Of a stretch of 15,185 nt of DNA, positions 1 through 6,070 are shown in pieces. Numbering within the stretch: the stretch's first letter is position 1; each line of letters begins with the position of its first letter. The stretch spans positions 1 to 15,185 of the forward strand of contig JBGMRJ010000070.1 of NCBI GenBank assembly GCA_048061315.1, written 5' to 3'. The notes under the pieces are model-generated. The model saw nothing but the letters and a program-made list of their open reading frames with translations, was not told where the DNA came from and made no database searches. A program made the translations under genes and the position numbers. This DNA is from CAYQUC01 sp048061315 (GTDB taxonomy: Bacteria; Pseudomonadota; Gammaproteobacteria; UBA6429; Thiohalophilaceae).

Positions 1-43
1 AGCAGACTATTCTAAAATAACTAAAACTTAGCAGTATAAACAT

Positions 44-73
44 GCCTCGGTAATAAAACCGGGGCTTTTTTTT
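44..73 (+). terminator. Rho-independent terminator of a gene upstream of the window
   Basis: The arms GCCTCGGT (44-51) and ACCGGGGC (58-65) pair over 8 bp with one T-G wobble around a 6-nt AATAAA loop. Eight T residues follow directly at 66-73. The T tract lies only on the + strand side, so it ends a + strand transcript that enters from the left. The gene it serves is not in the window. Confidence 0.85.
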
Positions 74-128
74 GAACTAAATTCATGTAAATAGGGTCAA
101 ACTGTTCCCACCTAAACCTGACTGAAAT

Positions 129-164
129 AAAAAAGCCCCGATGCTATTAACACCGAGGCTTTTT
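129..164. terminator. Decayed copy of the dsrE2 terminator hairpin
   Basis: This segment is homologous to the intact hairpin at 1170-1206 that lies just past dsrE2. The arms 135-145 and 149-159 flank a 3-nt loop, with A-rich sequence before and T-rich sequence after. In this copy three arm positions no longer pair (C138/A156, A141/C153, C144/A150), so it is probably weaker. It sits just past the stop codon of the dsrE2 remnant, in the same relation as at the intact gene. Confidence 0.6.
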
Positions 165-182
165 ATTATCAATTGAACAACT

Positions 183-359
183 TTAGATGAATAAAGATAT
201 ATCAGACTCTCCGGCAAACTCGAAGAAGCTTGCGGCTCCGCCTAATTCAATTCCATCAATGAAATCTTTTGAATCAAAATCGAATAAATCGACTGTACAA
301 AGATCCCGAAGTTCTTCCAGACTGGCAACACCTTTTTATTTCATCTTTGATGTTATCAT
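183..359 (-). pseudogene. Truncated, broken second copy of the dsrE2 3' end
   Basis: Read on the - strand this matches residues 86-159 of the intact DsrE2 at 1225-1704. Bases 181-296 are identical by eye to 1223-1338 (116 bp). Relative to the intact gene the copy lacks 36 bp (intact 1339-1374, residues V111-M122, including Cys120) and 12 bp (intact 1426-1437, residues 90-93). Both losses are in frame. A change at 337 turns codon Ser97 into TAA (336-338). The N-terminal 85 residues are absent, and no homology is visible beyond about 360. The copy cannot make a working DsrE2. Near-identity over the 3' part, with loss elsewhere, suggests a recent duplication followed by decay, or an incoming segment joined here by recombination. 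Confidence 0.85.
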
Positions 360-378
360 GATATAAAAAAATGTTGTT

Positions 379-567
379 TTAGTAATCAGATGTTTTTTCC
401 CGAACTTCATTCGGTGAAAGTTTAACTAGATGATTATTCTGCCAAAAAATAAGTTTTGTATTATAAATAATTGCCTGTTTACGAGCATTAACAGCTGCTC
501 TTTGTAACGCAGGTAATGCCAAACTTAATAATGGATTTTTAGCATTTTTTATATCTTTATCTTTCAT
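379..567 (-). CDS. Small antitoxin-like protein paired with the Zeta-type toxin
   Basis: Encodes 62 residues from ATG at 567. That start has GGAG about 8-9 nt upstream; a TTG 18 nt further upstream (585) is also possible. The ATG begins one base after the toxin's stop codon (569-571), so the two genes are very likely translated from one mRNA. The protein has a charged, Lys/Asp-rich N-terminus, a central segment of the form NPLLSLALPALQRAAVNARK, then a short hydrophobic strand (AIIYNTKLIFWQNNHLVKL) and a polar tail. Small proteins with an Ala/Arg-rich helix followed by a short strand commonly lie next to COG4185-type Zeta kinases and are assumed to be antitoxins. The pairing and general form are seen in the sequence; the antitoxin role is inferred. 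Toxin-first order is the reverse of classical epsilon-zeta. Confidence 0.65.
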   Translation of the reverse strand: MKDKDIKNAKNPLLSLALPALQRAAVNARKQAIIYNTKLIFWQNNHLVKLSPNEVREKTSDY

Positions 568-568
568 A

Positions 569-1087
569 TTATTCACTCCATTCAACTAAAACTGGCTGAT
601 CACTACTATTATCGTAAATTACCCAATCATTTACTAGTGGAACATAAATATTTTGGAAATTACTCCAACCATTTTTATATCGTCTTATAATCACTTCTTC
701 AGTGATATTATGACCGCCTTGTTTTACCCTTTCTGAAACCCGTTGTATTGCCATTACTACATCTCTCAACCGTAAAAATATAAGACTAACTTGGTAACCT
801 TTAGACTGCCATACTGGAATTTTTCGCGCATAATTTTTAGCAGCTAATGTGGTTTCAAAAACAAAAGATTCATTTTTAGCAATATATTCTTCCATAGCTT
901 GTAACATTATCTTGCCCGCTTTAACTGCTACGGTTTCAGGTTCAAAAGGAGATAATCCAGCAGCAATTAGATCGGCATTAATAAAATGAAGACAATTAGC
1001 TTCATTAGGTAAAAATTCATTTGCAAAAGTTGTCTTACCTGCTCCATTAGGCCCAGCAATAATTATTATGCGTTTAGTACTATCCAA
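569..1087 (-). CDS. Zeta-type toxin / predicted small P-loop kinase (COG4185-like)
   Basis: A 172-residue P-loop protein. Walker A is GPNGAGKT at residues 12-19, followed by NADLI (Asp39, a candidate catalytic Asp), ETTL (78-81) and an arginine/glycine segment with Arg116, Arg120 and GGHN (124-127). This order matches the Zeta/PezT-like kinases, known for phosphorylating UDP-N-acetylglucosamine and blocking wall synthesis; the target of this protein is not known. All core motifs look intact. The only usual start codon before the P-loop is TTG at 1087, since a stop lies in frame at 1106-1108. The nearest purine-rich site (AGGGGG) is about 12 nt away, so translation is probably weak. A - strand promoter is visible at 1138-1166. 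Position between two dsrE2 copies suggests acquisition or rearrangement. Confidence 0.82.
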   Translation of the reverse strand: MDSTKRIIIIAGPNGAGKTTFANEFLPNEANCLHFINADLIAAGLSPFEPETVAVKAGKIMLQAMEEYIAKNESFVFETTLAAKNYARKIPVWQSKGYQVSLIFLRLRDVVMAIQRVSERVKQGGHNITEEVIIRRYKNGWSNFQNIYVPLVNDWVIYDNSSDQPVLVEWSE

Positions 1088-1137
1088 GTGTCTGACTGTC
1101 GCCCCCTAAAAAATTGTTTCAAATGAAAGTTTATCTT

Positions 1138-1166
1138 AATATAAAGAGCATGGTAAGGTAAGTAAA
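1138..1166 (-). promoter_or_regulatory. Candidate promoter for the toxin-antitoxin-like pair
   Basis: On the - strand, TTTACT (1161-1166) and TATATT (1138-1143) are separated by exactly 17 nt. They match the sigma-70 consensus at 4/6 and 5/6. The site lies just past the dsrE2 terminator (1170-1206) and would give a leader of roughly 45 nt before the TTG start of the toxin. The pair is therefore probably transcribed separately from the dsrE2 operon. Confidence 0.4.
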
Positions 1167-1169
1167 CAC

Positions 1170-1206
1170 AAAAAAGCCTCAATGTTATAAACACCGAGGC
1201 TTTTTT
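1170..1206. terminator. Terminator of the rhd-tusA-dsrE2 cluster (both directions)
   Basis: The arms GCCTCAATGTT (1176-1186) and AACACCGAGGC (1190-1200) surround a 3-nt loop; two positions pair only as G-U on the - strand RNA. A run of A (1170-1175) precedes and a run of T (1201-1206) follows, so it can work on either strand. It begins 19 bp past the dsrE2 stop codon. A degraded copy lies at 129-164. Confidence 0.8.
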
Positions 1207-1450
1207 ATTTTCTTTTGAAGTTCTTTAGATGAATAAAGATATATCAGACTCTCCGGCAAACTCGAAGAAGCTTGCGGCTCCGCCTAATTCAATTCCATCA
1301 ATGAAATCTTTTGAATCAAAATCGAATAAATCGACTGTCATTTGACAGGCTATCATTCTCACTTCTGCTTCAACACAAAGATCCCGAAGTTCTTCCAGAC
1401 TAGCAACACCTTTTGATTTCATCTTTTGTTTCATCATCGATGTCATCATG
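1170..1450. repeat. Intact member of a direct repeat (partner at about 129-360)
   Basis: This stretch covers the dsrE2 terminator and the last part of dsrE2. It is repeated in the same orientation at about 129-360. The core 1223-1338 is identical by eye to 181-296. The remainder aligns with 36-bp and 12-bp gaps and a few substitutions. The two copies enclose the toxin-antitoxin-like genes and are offset by 1042 bp in the identical block. Confidence 0.85.
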
Positions 1451-1704
1451 CTTTGCATTCCGGGTATGGCGGTTCCGATAACGGGAAACCATTTGTCCAT
1501 GCCTAACGGCATTGGCATACCAGGATTGCCTAATGGGCTTACACTGACATTTAATTTCTTGTTTACTAACTGTAATCCATAGAAAGTAAAAAAAATTTCA
1601 ACATCATAACCCAGTGCTGCAGCTGTTGAGGCAAGTATGAAAGGAGGATACCCCCAATCAAGTGTGCCCTTTGTTGCAATTATTGCTAGTTTTTTCTCAG
1701 ACAT
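1225..1704 (-). CDS. dsrE2: DsrE2-type sulfur-relay protein (DsrE/DsrF/DrsH family)
   Basis: A 159-residue DsrE-superfamily protein. The N-terminal strand and loop (KKLAIIATKGTLDW) is followed by the helix PPFILASTAAALGYDVEIFFTFYG. A Met/Pro/Gly-rich hydrophobic middle section spans about 60-95. Two cysteines, Cys110 and Cys120 (in MIACQM), sit where this group has its sulfur-carrying cysteine. With rhodanese and tusA upstream on the same strand this is the rhd-tusA-dsrE2 set known from sulfur oxidisers, where sulfane sulfur is handed between the proteins before cytoplasmic oxidation. The ATG at 1704 has GAGGAG 6 nt upstream. The gap to tusA is 71 bp. The subgroup is assigned mainly from gene order and the Cys120 motif; membrane association of the middle section is possible but not shown. 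Confidence 0.85.
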   Translation of the reverse strand: MSEKKLAIIATKGTLDWGYPPFILASTAAALGYDVEIFFTFYGLQLVNKKLNVSVSPLGNPGMPMPLGMDKWFPVIGTAIPGMQSMMTSMMKQKMKSKGVASLEELRDLCVEAEVRMIACQMTVDLFDFDSKDFIDGIELGGAASFFEFAGESDISLFI

Positions 1705-1775
1705 TGGTCGCTCCTCGTAAATTCATGAATAGCTCCCTCATGCATTGCGTGTGGAATTTATAATTATTGTTTTAA

Positions 1776-2006
1776 TTACGCTTTTTTGATTAGGAAGTAA
1801 AATTTACCGCCTTCTTCTTTTGATTCCATCAACTCATTACCCGTTTGTTTTGCAAAGGCTTCAAAGTCTTTAACAGAACCTGGGTCAGTTGCAATTATAT
1901 GTAATACTTGACCGCCTTCCAGTGATGCTAATGATTTCTTAGCTCGTAAAATTGGCAGTGGGCAGTTTAGACCTGATGCATCAAGTTCTTGATCAAAATT
2001 AGCCAT
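1776..2006 (-). CDS. tusA: TusA-family sulfurtransferase
   Basis: A 76-residue protein with the CPxP signature in GLNCPLPILRAKK; Cys15 is the persulfide-carrying residue. The rest follows the family's two-layer fold (VLHIIATDPGSVKDFEAFAKQTG). Length is normal for TusA. It is a cytoplasmic carrier that accepts sulfur from a rhodanese or desulfurase and passes it to DsrE-type partners. In this setting it probably serves sulfur oxidation, not only tRNA thiolation, because it lies between rhodanese and dsrE2. TusA-family proteins also partner with YeeE transporters (TsuB), and such a transporter is at 9668-10945. The ATG at 2006 has AAGGAG about 9 nt upstream. Confidence 0.93.
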   Translation of the reverse strand: MANFDQELDASGLNCPLPILRAKKSLASLEGGQVLHIIATDPGSVKDFEAFAKQTGNELMESKEEGGKFYFLIKKA

Positions 2007-2283
2007 TACATTTGTCTCCTTAACTCTATAATTAATTTAAAAATAAAAAATTAGATCGAATACGCCACAAAACTGTAATTTAATAATGCTACAAATTAAA
2101 GAAGTGTATTAGTATTCAACCTTACGCTTATATTTGCTTTAGCAACAATATGCTATTTGCTGCGGTATCGCAACCTCATTTAACACTATCAGTAAATGAT
2201 AGCATAGAATCGATCTATTTTATCGTTTAACCCACTAGATAAATCAATAATATCAATAGGTTAATTCAATTTTGCTGCTTTAC
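2007..2283. other. Gap between rhodanese and tusA
   Basis: AT-rich, with no convincing gene. A short 5-bp dyad (CTATC/GATAG, 2186-2203) and several TGCT-type short repeats are visible, but nothing strong enough to call a promoter, terminator or RNA. Its length allows a separate promoter for tusA-dsrE2. Confidence 0.5.
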
Positions 2284-2604
2284 TCAGTTTACTGAATGGC
2301 CATTATTTACCCAAGCTAAAATTCCACCTTTTAAATTATAGACATTGTCATGACCAAGGTTGCTTAAATAACTGCAGGCCTGAGCAGAACGAGCACCACT
2401 ATGACAATATAAAATAACAGTATCATGTTCTTTTATGGTTTCTTGATGTAATGGCACTGTATGCAATGGCATGTTCTCTGAACCTGGAATTTTGCCACGT
2501 GCGACTTCTGCTGTGTTGCGTACATCAATTAATTTTATGCTTGGTTTAACTTCATCCAACATGGTTTTTAATTCTGTACTATCGACTTCTTTAACTAATT
2601 GCAT
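2284..2604 (-). CDS. Single-domain rhodanese sulfurtransferase
   Basis: A 106-residue rhodanese domain. The active-site loop is YCHSGARS with Cys67 (CxxGxR form). LIDVRNTAEVARGKIPGSEN is the conserved N-terminal strand and loop, and the C-terminus carries the usual GGILAW element. No signal peptide, so it acts in the cytoplasm. It would take sulfane sulfur from thiosulfate, glutathione persulfide or polysulfide and pass it to TusA. The start ATG at 2604 has AAGAGG about 8 nt upstream. The gap to tusA is 277 bp, so tusA may also have its own promoter. Confidence 0.92.
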   Translation of the reverse strand: MQLVKEVDSTELKTMLDEVKPSIKLIDVRNTAEVARGKIPGSENMPLHTVPLHQETIKEHDTVILYCHSGARSAQACSYLSNLGHDNVYNLKGGILAWVNNGHSVN

Positions 2605-3017
2605 TGAGATACCTCTTACTGGATCTATTATTCATTTTAATTTCGAAGTAGCTTCTGAGAATTGAGTAATAAAAGTATGGCTTTATCAGAAACTTAGTAT
2701 ATTAATGAATAGTAATATAGCATCAAGAATGATAATTTCAAGCTAAACTTATAATTACTTCACATTACTAATTATAATGTTTACATATACTTAACTATTG
2801 TGTGAGATTTTAGTGATTTCGATATTGGCTTGTATGTGCGATATTCAATTTGTCTATATTCTAGACAAGTAAAAATTTTGATAGCAGGAAATTGATTCAA
2901 AGTTATCATTTTTGAGCATTAGCAAAGATGATTAAATGAACTTGATTAATGGATTGATAGTCACCATAAAGTAACTAATACTACAACAAAACGATTTTAA
3001 AAGGCTGTTTACGAATT
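2605..3017. other. Divergent intergenic region between rhodanese and bepA
   Basis: A 413-bp AT-rich stretch between two divergent genes, so it must hold the promoters of both. I see a candidate + strand promoter at 2954-2982 (listed separately) and no convincing - strand one. No gene or RNA is apparent. Confidence 0.55.
2954..2982 (+). promoter_or_regulatory. Candidate promoter of the BepA-type protease gene
   Basis: TTGATA (2954-2959, 5/6 of consensus), a 17-nt spacer, then AATACT (2977-2982, 4/6). The start codon is 35 bp further on. In AT-rich DNA such matches arise by chance, so the call is tentative. Confidence 0.3.
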
Positions 3018-4496
3018 TTGAGTTATATTTCGAAAATTAGGTTAATTTTATCCGTGGCACTGGTGAGTTTCTCTACCGGTATTACGCTAAGTTCTGCTTT
3101 TGCTCAACAGATTAATCTACCTGATATTGGCGATAGCGGTGCAGCTCTGGTGACTCTGGAGGATGAAATTCGAACTGGTGAAGCAGTATTACGTAATATC
3201 CGTCGTGCAGGTGGTCTTATCGAAGATCCAGTACTGGTCGCTTACATCAACAATCTTGGCAATAAACTTGTCGCAGCCAGCATCGATAAAAAAACGCCCT
3301 TCCACTTTTTCATTATCAACGACGCTTCGGTTAACGCATTTGCACTACCAGGCGGCTATATTGGTGTCCATTATGGCTTGATGCTGGCAATGCGCAATGA
3401 AAGTGAACTTGCCGCGGTGCTCGCACATGAAATTGCACACGTCACACAACGCCACCATGTTCGATCTTACGAAGCGGGTAAAGGAAGCAATACGGCAATA
3501 ATTGCAGCGGTTATTGCCGCTATTATATTAGGTGGCGGAAATTCTGATGTGAGCTCGGCCGCCCTCGCCTCTGCTGTTGCCGGATCAGCCCAAACGCAGA
3601 TTAATTTTACCCGCTCTAATGAAAAAGAATCCGATCGGGTTGGTATTTATTTATTGGATGATGCCGGTTTTGATCCGAATAGTATGGCCGATACCTTTCA
3701 GGTTTTAGCTGACTCCAGCCGACTCTATGGCAGACAAGCACCGGAATATTTATTAACTCACCCGGTAAGCTCAACCCGATTGGCTGATGCTCGAAACCGT
3801 GCCAGGACTCTAAAACAGCATAACAACATTCGGGTTTCACAATTACAATATCATCTTGCCAGGACGAAATTACGAGTCTTTACCAGCACTAATCTGAACG
3901 ATACGCTAAAGGCGTTTGAACAGAACCTGAAAACCGGCAGTTATTTAAATCAGACTGCTGAGATATATGGTTATGCATTGGTTTTAATTGAAAAAGAAAA
4001 ATTCCAGAAAGCTTCAAAACTCGTGACATTATTAACGAAAGGTAATCCCAACAGTATCGCGTTTAAGTTATTACAAGCCCAGTTATATTTTGAATCGGGT
4101 AAAAAACAATTGGCCTTAAAACAATTACAACAAGATTTAAATCTTTATCCCTTAAATCCGATATTGACCGAGTATTACGTTAGGTTATTACTAAAAACTA
4201 ACCGAGCCAAAGAAGCGCGTGATATCTTGCTAACATTTTTACGCCAGCCTGCTCCGAGCCCACGTTTTTACAAACTATTGTCCACCGCTGAAAGTAGTCT
4301 TAAAAATACCGTGGGAGCACATGAGGCACTAGCGCATTTTTATTATGATATGGGGCAAACTCATAGTGCAATTGAGCAAATCAATATTGCTCTAAAGACT
4401 AAAGAAATTGATTTTTACACGTCCTCACGCCTGGAATCGCGTTTAAAAGAATTAATGCAGGAAAAATTACTTTTAGAAGAGGTGGAAACACCTTAA
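3018..4496 (+). CDS. bepA: Periplasmic M48 metalloprotease with TPR domain (BepA/YfgC family)
   Basis: A 492-residue protein, close to the roughly 490 of E. coli BepA. A signal peptide spans about 1-29 (KIRLILSVALVSFSTGITL, cleavage after AFA). The zinc site HEIAH is at 137-141, and the third ligand is probably Glu204 in the segment NEKESDR. His248 in the THPV motif matches the regulatory His of BepA. Helical TPR-like repeats fill about 275-485. The family works in the periplasm on outer-membrane protein assembly, degrading stalled LptD/BamA clients. The start is TTG at 3018: no ATG or GTG lies in frame upstream before the stop at 2976, and starting later would cut the signal peptide. The ribosome site (AAAAGG) is weak and distant. 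The next gene, soxX, starts 346 bp later with its own promoter, so this is not part of the sox operon. Confidence 0.9.
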   Translation: MSYISKIRLILSVALVSFSTGITLSSAFAQQINLPDIGDSGAALVTLEDEIRTGEAVLRNIRRAGGLIEDPVLVAYINNLGNKLVAASIDKKTPFHFFIINDASVNAFALPGGYIGVHYGLMLAMRNESELAAVLAHEIAHVTQRHHVRSYEAGKGSNTAIIAAVIAAIILGGGNSDVSSAALASAVAGSAQTQINFTRSNEKESDRVGIYLLDDAGFDPNSMADTFQVLADSSRLYGRQAPEYLLTHPVSSTRLADARNRARTLKQHNNIRVSQLQYHLARTKLRVFTSTNLNDTLKAFEQNLKTGSYLNQTAEIYGYALVLIEKEKFQKASKLVTLLTKGNPNSIAFKLLQAQLYFESGKKQLALKQLQQDLNLYPLNPILTEYYVRLLLKTNRAKEARDILLTFLRQPAPSPRFYKLLSTAESSLKNTVGAHEALAHFYYDMGQTHSAIEQINIALKTKEIDFYTSSRLESRLKELMQEKLLLEEVETP

Positions 4497-4721
4497 CTCC
4501 GCTGATTTCGATTATCTCGAATCATTGTTCTATTCATTTCCACAAAGAATTAAAATTTATATTTAATGCACTATTTGCAAGCCAATCTACTTTAGAAAAT
4601 AGTAATTTACTAATTTAAAATCGATCCTTAACATAATGAGATCAATGCTTGCCATCTTGTCTACATCATGTATTCTAGAGCATTAGAGAAATTGCTAAAT
4701 TAATAGCCAATTCTCTTAAAA

Positions 4722-4747
4722 TGTATTTTTAAATACTTATAAATACA
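4722..4747. promoter_or_regulatory. Dyad upstream of the sox promoter, possible regulator site
   Basis: The perfect 7-bp arms TGTATTT (4722-4728) and AAATACA (4741-4747) are centred about 63 bp upstream of the -10 box. AAATAC also appears as a direct repeat (4731-4736 and 4741-4746). The position suits an activator, but AT-rich dyads can arise by chance. Confidence 0.3.
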
Positions 4748-4760
4748 ATGATACTAAACT

Positions 4761-4789
4761 GTTAAACGTTTTCGTTATCAGCGTTTAAC
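4761..4789. promoter_or_regulatory. Dyad overlapping the sox -35 region, possible operator
   Basis: The perfect 8-bp arms GTTAAACG (4761-4768) and CGTTTAAC (4782-4789) have starts 21 bp apart, about two helical turns, as expected for a dimeric regulator. The dyad covers the -35 position of the promoter whose -10 is at 4795-4800. Known sox operons are often controlled by an ArsR-type SoxR repressor; whether that applies here is inference. Confidence 0.45.
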
Positions 4790-4794
4790 GTCAT

Positions 4795-4800
4795 TATAAT
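4795..4800 (+). promoter_or_regulatory. Perfect -10 box of the sox operon promoter
   Basis: TATAAT lies 42 bp upstream of the soxX ATG. No good -35 hexamer occurs 16-18 nt upstream (TTCGTT or TCGTTA), which fits a promoter that needs an activator or is gated by a protein bound to the overlapping dyad. Confidence 0.5.
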
Positions 4801-4842
4801 AATTATGAATGATTTTAGAATTGAAATCTTGAGGAGGAAATC

Positions 4843-5214
4843 ATGCGGAAGCCCGCTTTTTTCATAGCTGCTACAAGTGCTGTAGCAATAATACTAGCAA
4901 CATCAAGTGTTACATTACCTGAACTGGCATTTGCTGATGCAAGTCTAATTGCGAAAGGCAAAAAAATTGCTGAAAATCGTAAGAAAGGTAATTGTTTCAC
5001 ATGCCACCAATATGAAGGTGCTGTCGCACCCGGAAATATTGGACCGCCACTTGTCGCCATGAAAGCACGCTTCCCTGATAAAGTGAAACTGCGTGATCAA
5101 ATAGCCGACGCAACGAAAGCCAATCCTGCAACTGTCATGCCTCCATTTGGAAAGTATGAAGTATTAAGCAAAGATGAAATTGACGCCATCGTTGAATGGG
5201 TTTATTCACTATAA
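4843..5214 (+). CDS. soxX: SoxX, c-type cytochrome subunit of SoxXA
   Basis: A 123-residue periplasmic monoheme cytochrome. A signal peptide covers about 1-31 (cleavage near AFA-DA). The heme site is CFTCH at 51-55, and Met99 in VMPPFG is the likely distal ligand. SoxXA oxidatively couples thiosulfate to the SoxY cysteine, forming the S-thiosulfonate and passing electrons to cytochromes. ATG at 4843 has GAGGAGG about 7 nt upstream, the best ribosome site in the operon. First gene of soxXYZA; soxY starts 33 bp after its stop. Confidence 0.95.
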   Translation: MRKPAFFIAATSAVAIILATSSVTLPELAFADASLIAKGKKIAENRKKGNCFTCHQYEGAVAPGNIGPPLVAMKARFPDKVKLRDQIADATKANPATVMPPFGKYEVLSKDEIDAIVEWVYSL

Positions 5215-5247
5215 CAATAATTAAATTTTTTAGGAGATCAAACGATC

Positions 5248-5712
5248 ATGCAACGTAGAACCTTTTTAAAAGGGACACTTGCCACGAGTACTTTAGCCAT
5301 AGTGGCAAGTGCTGGCATGTTAAACCCTCGTACTGTATTGGCTGCATGGCCTAAATCAGCTTTTGAAGCAAAAACAGTGGATGATGCATTAACTTCATTA
5401 TTCGGTAATGCTCAAACAACACCATCTGCCGACATTAAAATCAAAGCTCCCGACATTGCTGAAAATGGTGCTGTGGTACCAATAACTATTACATCCAGTA
5501 TTCCGGGTATTGAATCTATTAGTATAGTAACAATAAAAAATGGCAATCCATTAGCAGGTAACTTTCTAATGAGTAGCAACACTAAAGGCTTTATATCAAC
5601 CCGTATTAAAATGGGTAAGACTTCAGACGTAGTTGCAATAATTAAAGCTGGTGGAAAAAGCCACGCTGCCCGTAAAAACATCAAAGTAACCATCGGCGGT
5701 TGCGGCGGTTAA
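5248..5712 (+). CDS. soxY: SoxY, sulfur-carrying subunit of SoxYZ
   Basis: A 154-residue protein with a Tat signal (RRTFLK at 3-8, hydrophobic stretch, cleavage near VLA-AW). It ends in the swinging arm GGCGG, where Cys152 carries the thiosulfate-derived sulfur through the Sox cycle. Folded and exported by Tat together with SoxZ. AGGAG lies 11 nt before the ATG. soxZ starts 24 bp after its stop. Confidence 0.95.
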   Translation: MQRRTFLKGTLATSTLAIVASAGMLNPRTVLAAWPKSAFEAKTVDDALTSLFGNAQTTPSADIKIKAPDIAENGAVVPITITSSIPGIESISIVTIKNGNPLAGNFLMSSNTKGFISTRIKMGKTSDVVAIIKAGGKSHAARKNIKVTIGGCGG

Positions 5713-5736
5713 ACCCTAATAAGCGAGGAAACTATA

Positions 5737-6051
5737 ATGGCTAAAACAATACGTATACGCGCCAGCGCGAAGGGTGATGTCACCACCGTGAAGGCTTTAA
5801 TAACGCACCCAATGGAAACCGGTCGTCGTAAGAACAAGAAAACCGGCAAGAATTTTCCTGCAGAATTCATTCAAGAAGTAAATAGTGAACATAATGGTAC
5901 AACTGTAATGACTGCACAATGGGGACCAGCAATTTCTAAAAATCCTTACCTTTCTTTCCAGTTTACTGGTGGTAAAAAAGGGGACACAATAAAAATTAGC
6001 TGGGTTGATAACAAAGGCAAAAGTGATACTTTTTCTGCCAAAATTAAATAA
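5737..6051 (+). CDS. soxZ: SoxZ, partner subunit of SoxYZ
   Basis: A 104-residue Ig-like protein without a signal peptide, as usual for SoxZ, which is carried through Tat bound to SoxY. The conserved ITHPMETG segment (22-29) is present, followed by a Lys-rich loop and the DTIKISWVDNKG strand near the C-terminus. ATG at 5737 has GAGGAA about 8 nt upstream. soxA starts 19 bp after its stop. Confidence 0.95.
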   Translation: MAKTIRIRASAKGDVTTVKALITHPMETGRRKNKKTGKNFPAEFIQEVNSEHNGTTVMTAQWGPAISKNPYLSFQFTGGKKGDTIKISWVDNKGKSDTFSAKIK

Positions 6052-6070
6052 AAATTACAGGAGCATATCA

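Larger units (their letters stand above)
4497..4842. other. Intergenic region upstream of the sox operon
   Basis: A 346-bp AT-rich stretch with no gene. It holds two perfect dyads, TGTATTT/AAATACA (4722-4728, 4741-4747) and GTTAAACG/CGTTTAAC (4761-4768, 4782-4789), followed by TATAAT at 4795-4800. No clear terminator follows bepA; the imperfect hairpin near 4503-4523 has no T tract. Confidence 0.6.

Noticed and set aside
44..1206. The three similar GCCTCGG-type hairpins as a CRISPR or REP family
   Set aside because: They are only three, unevenly spaced, and each works as a terminator with a T tract; two are simply the duplicated dsrE2 terminator.
181..1338. The dsrE2 direct repeats as ends of an insertion sequence or transposon
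   Set aside because: No transposase or terminal inverted repeats; the repeat is coding sequence of dsrE2 plus its terminator, so duplication or recombination explains it better.
2471..2665. 64-codon + strand frame over the rhodanese start
   Set aside because: Mostly antisense of the rhodanese 5' end, with no ribosome site or known domain.
4815..5060. 81-codon - strand frame across the soxX start
   Set aside because: It overlaps soxX and its strong ribosome site; no independent start signal or family.
5412..5693. 93-codon open frame on the - strand inside soxY
   Set aside because: Antisense of soxY, whose Tat signal and GGCGG end are unmistakable; the hydrophobic product reflects the complement of Asn/Asp/Lys codons.
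6005..6070. Longer N-terminus for SoxA starting inside soxZ
   Set aside because: It would place 22 residues before a normal signal peptide; ATG at 6071 has a correctly spaced AGGAG.
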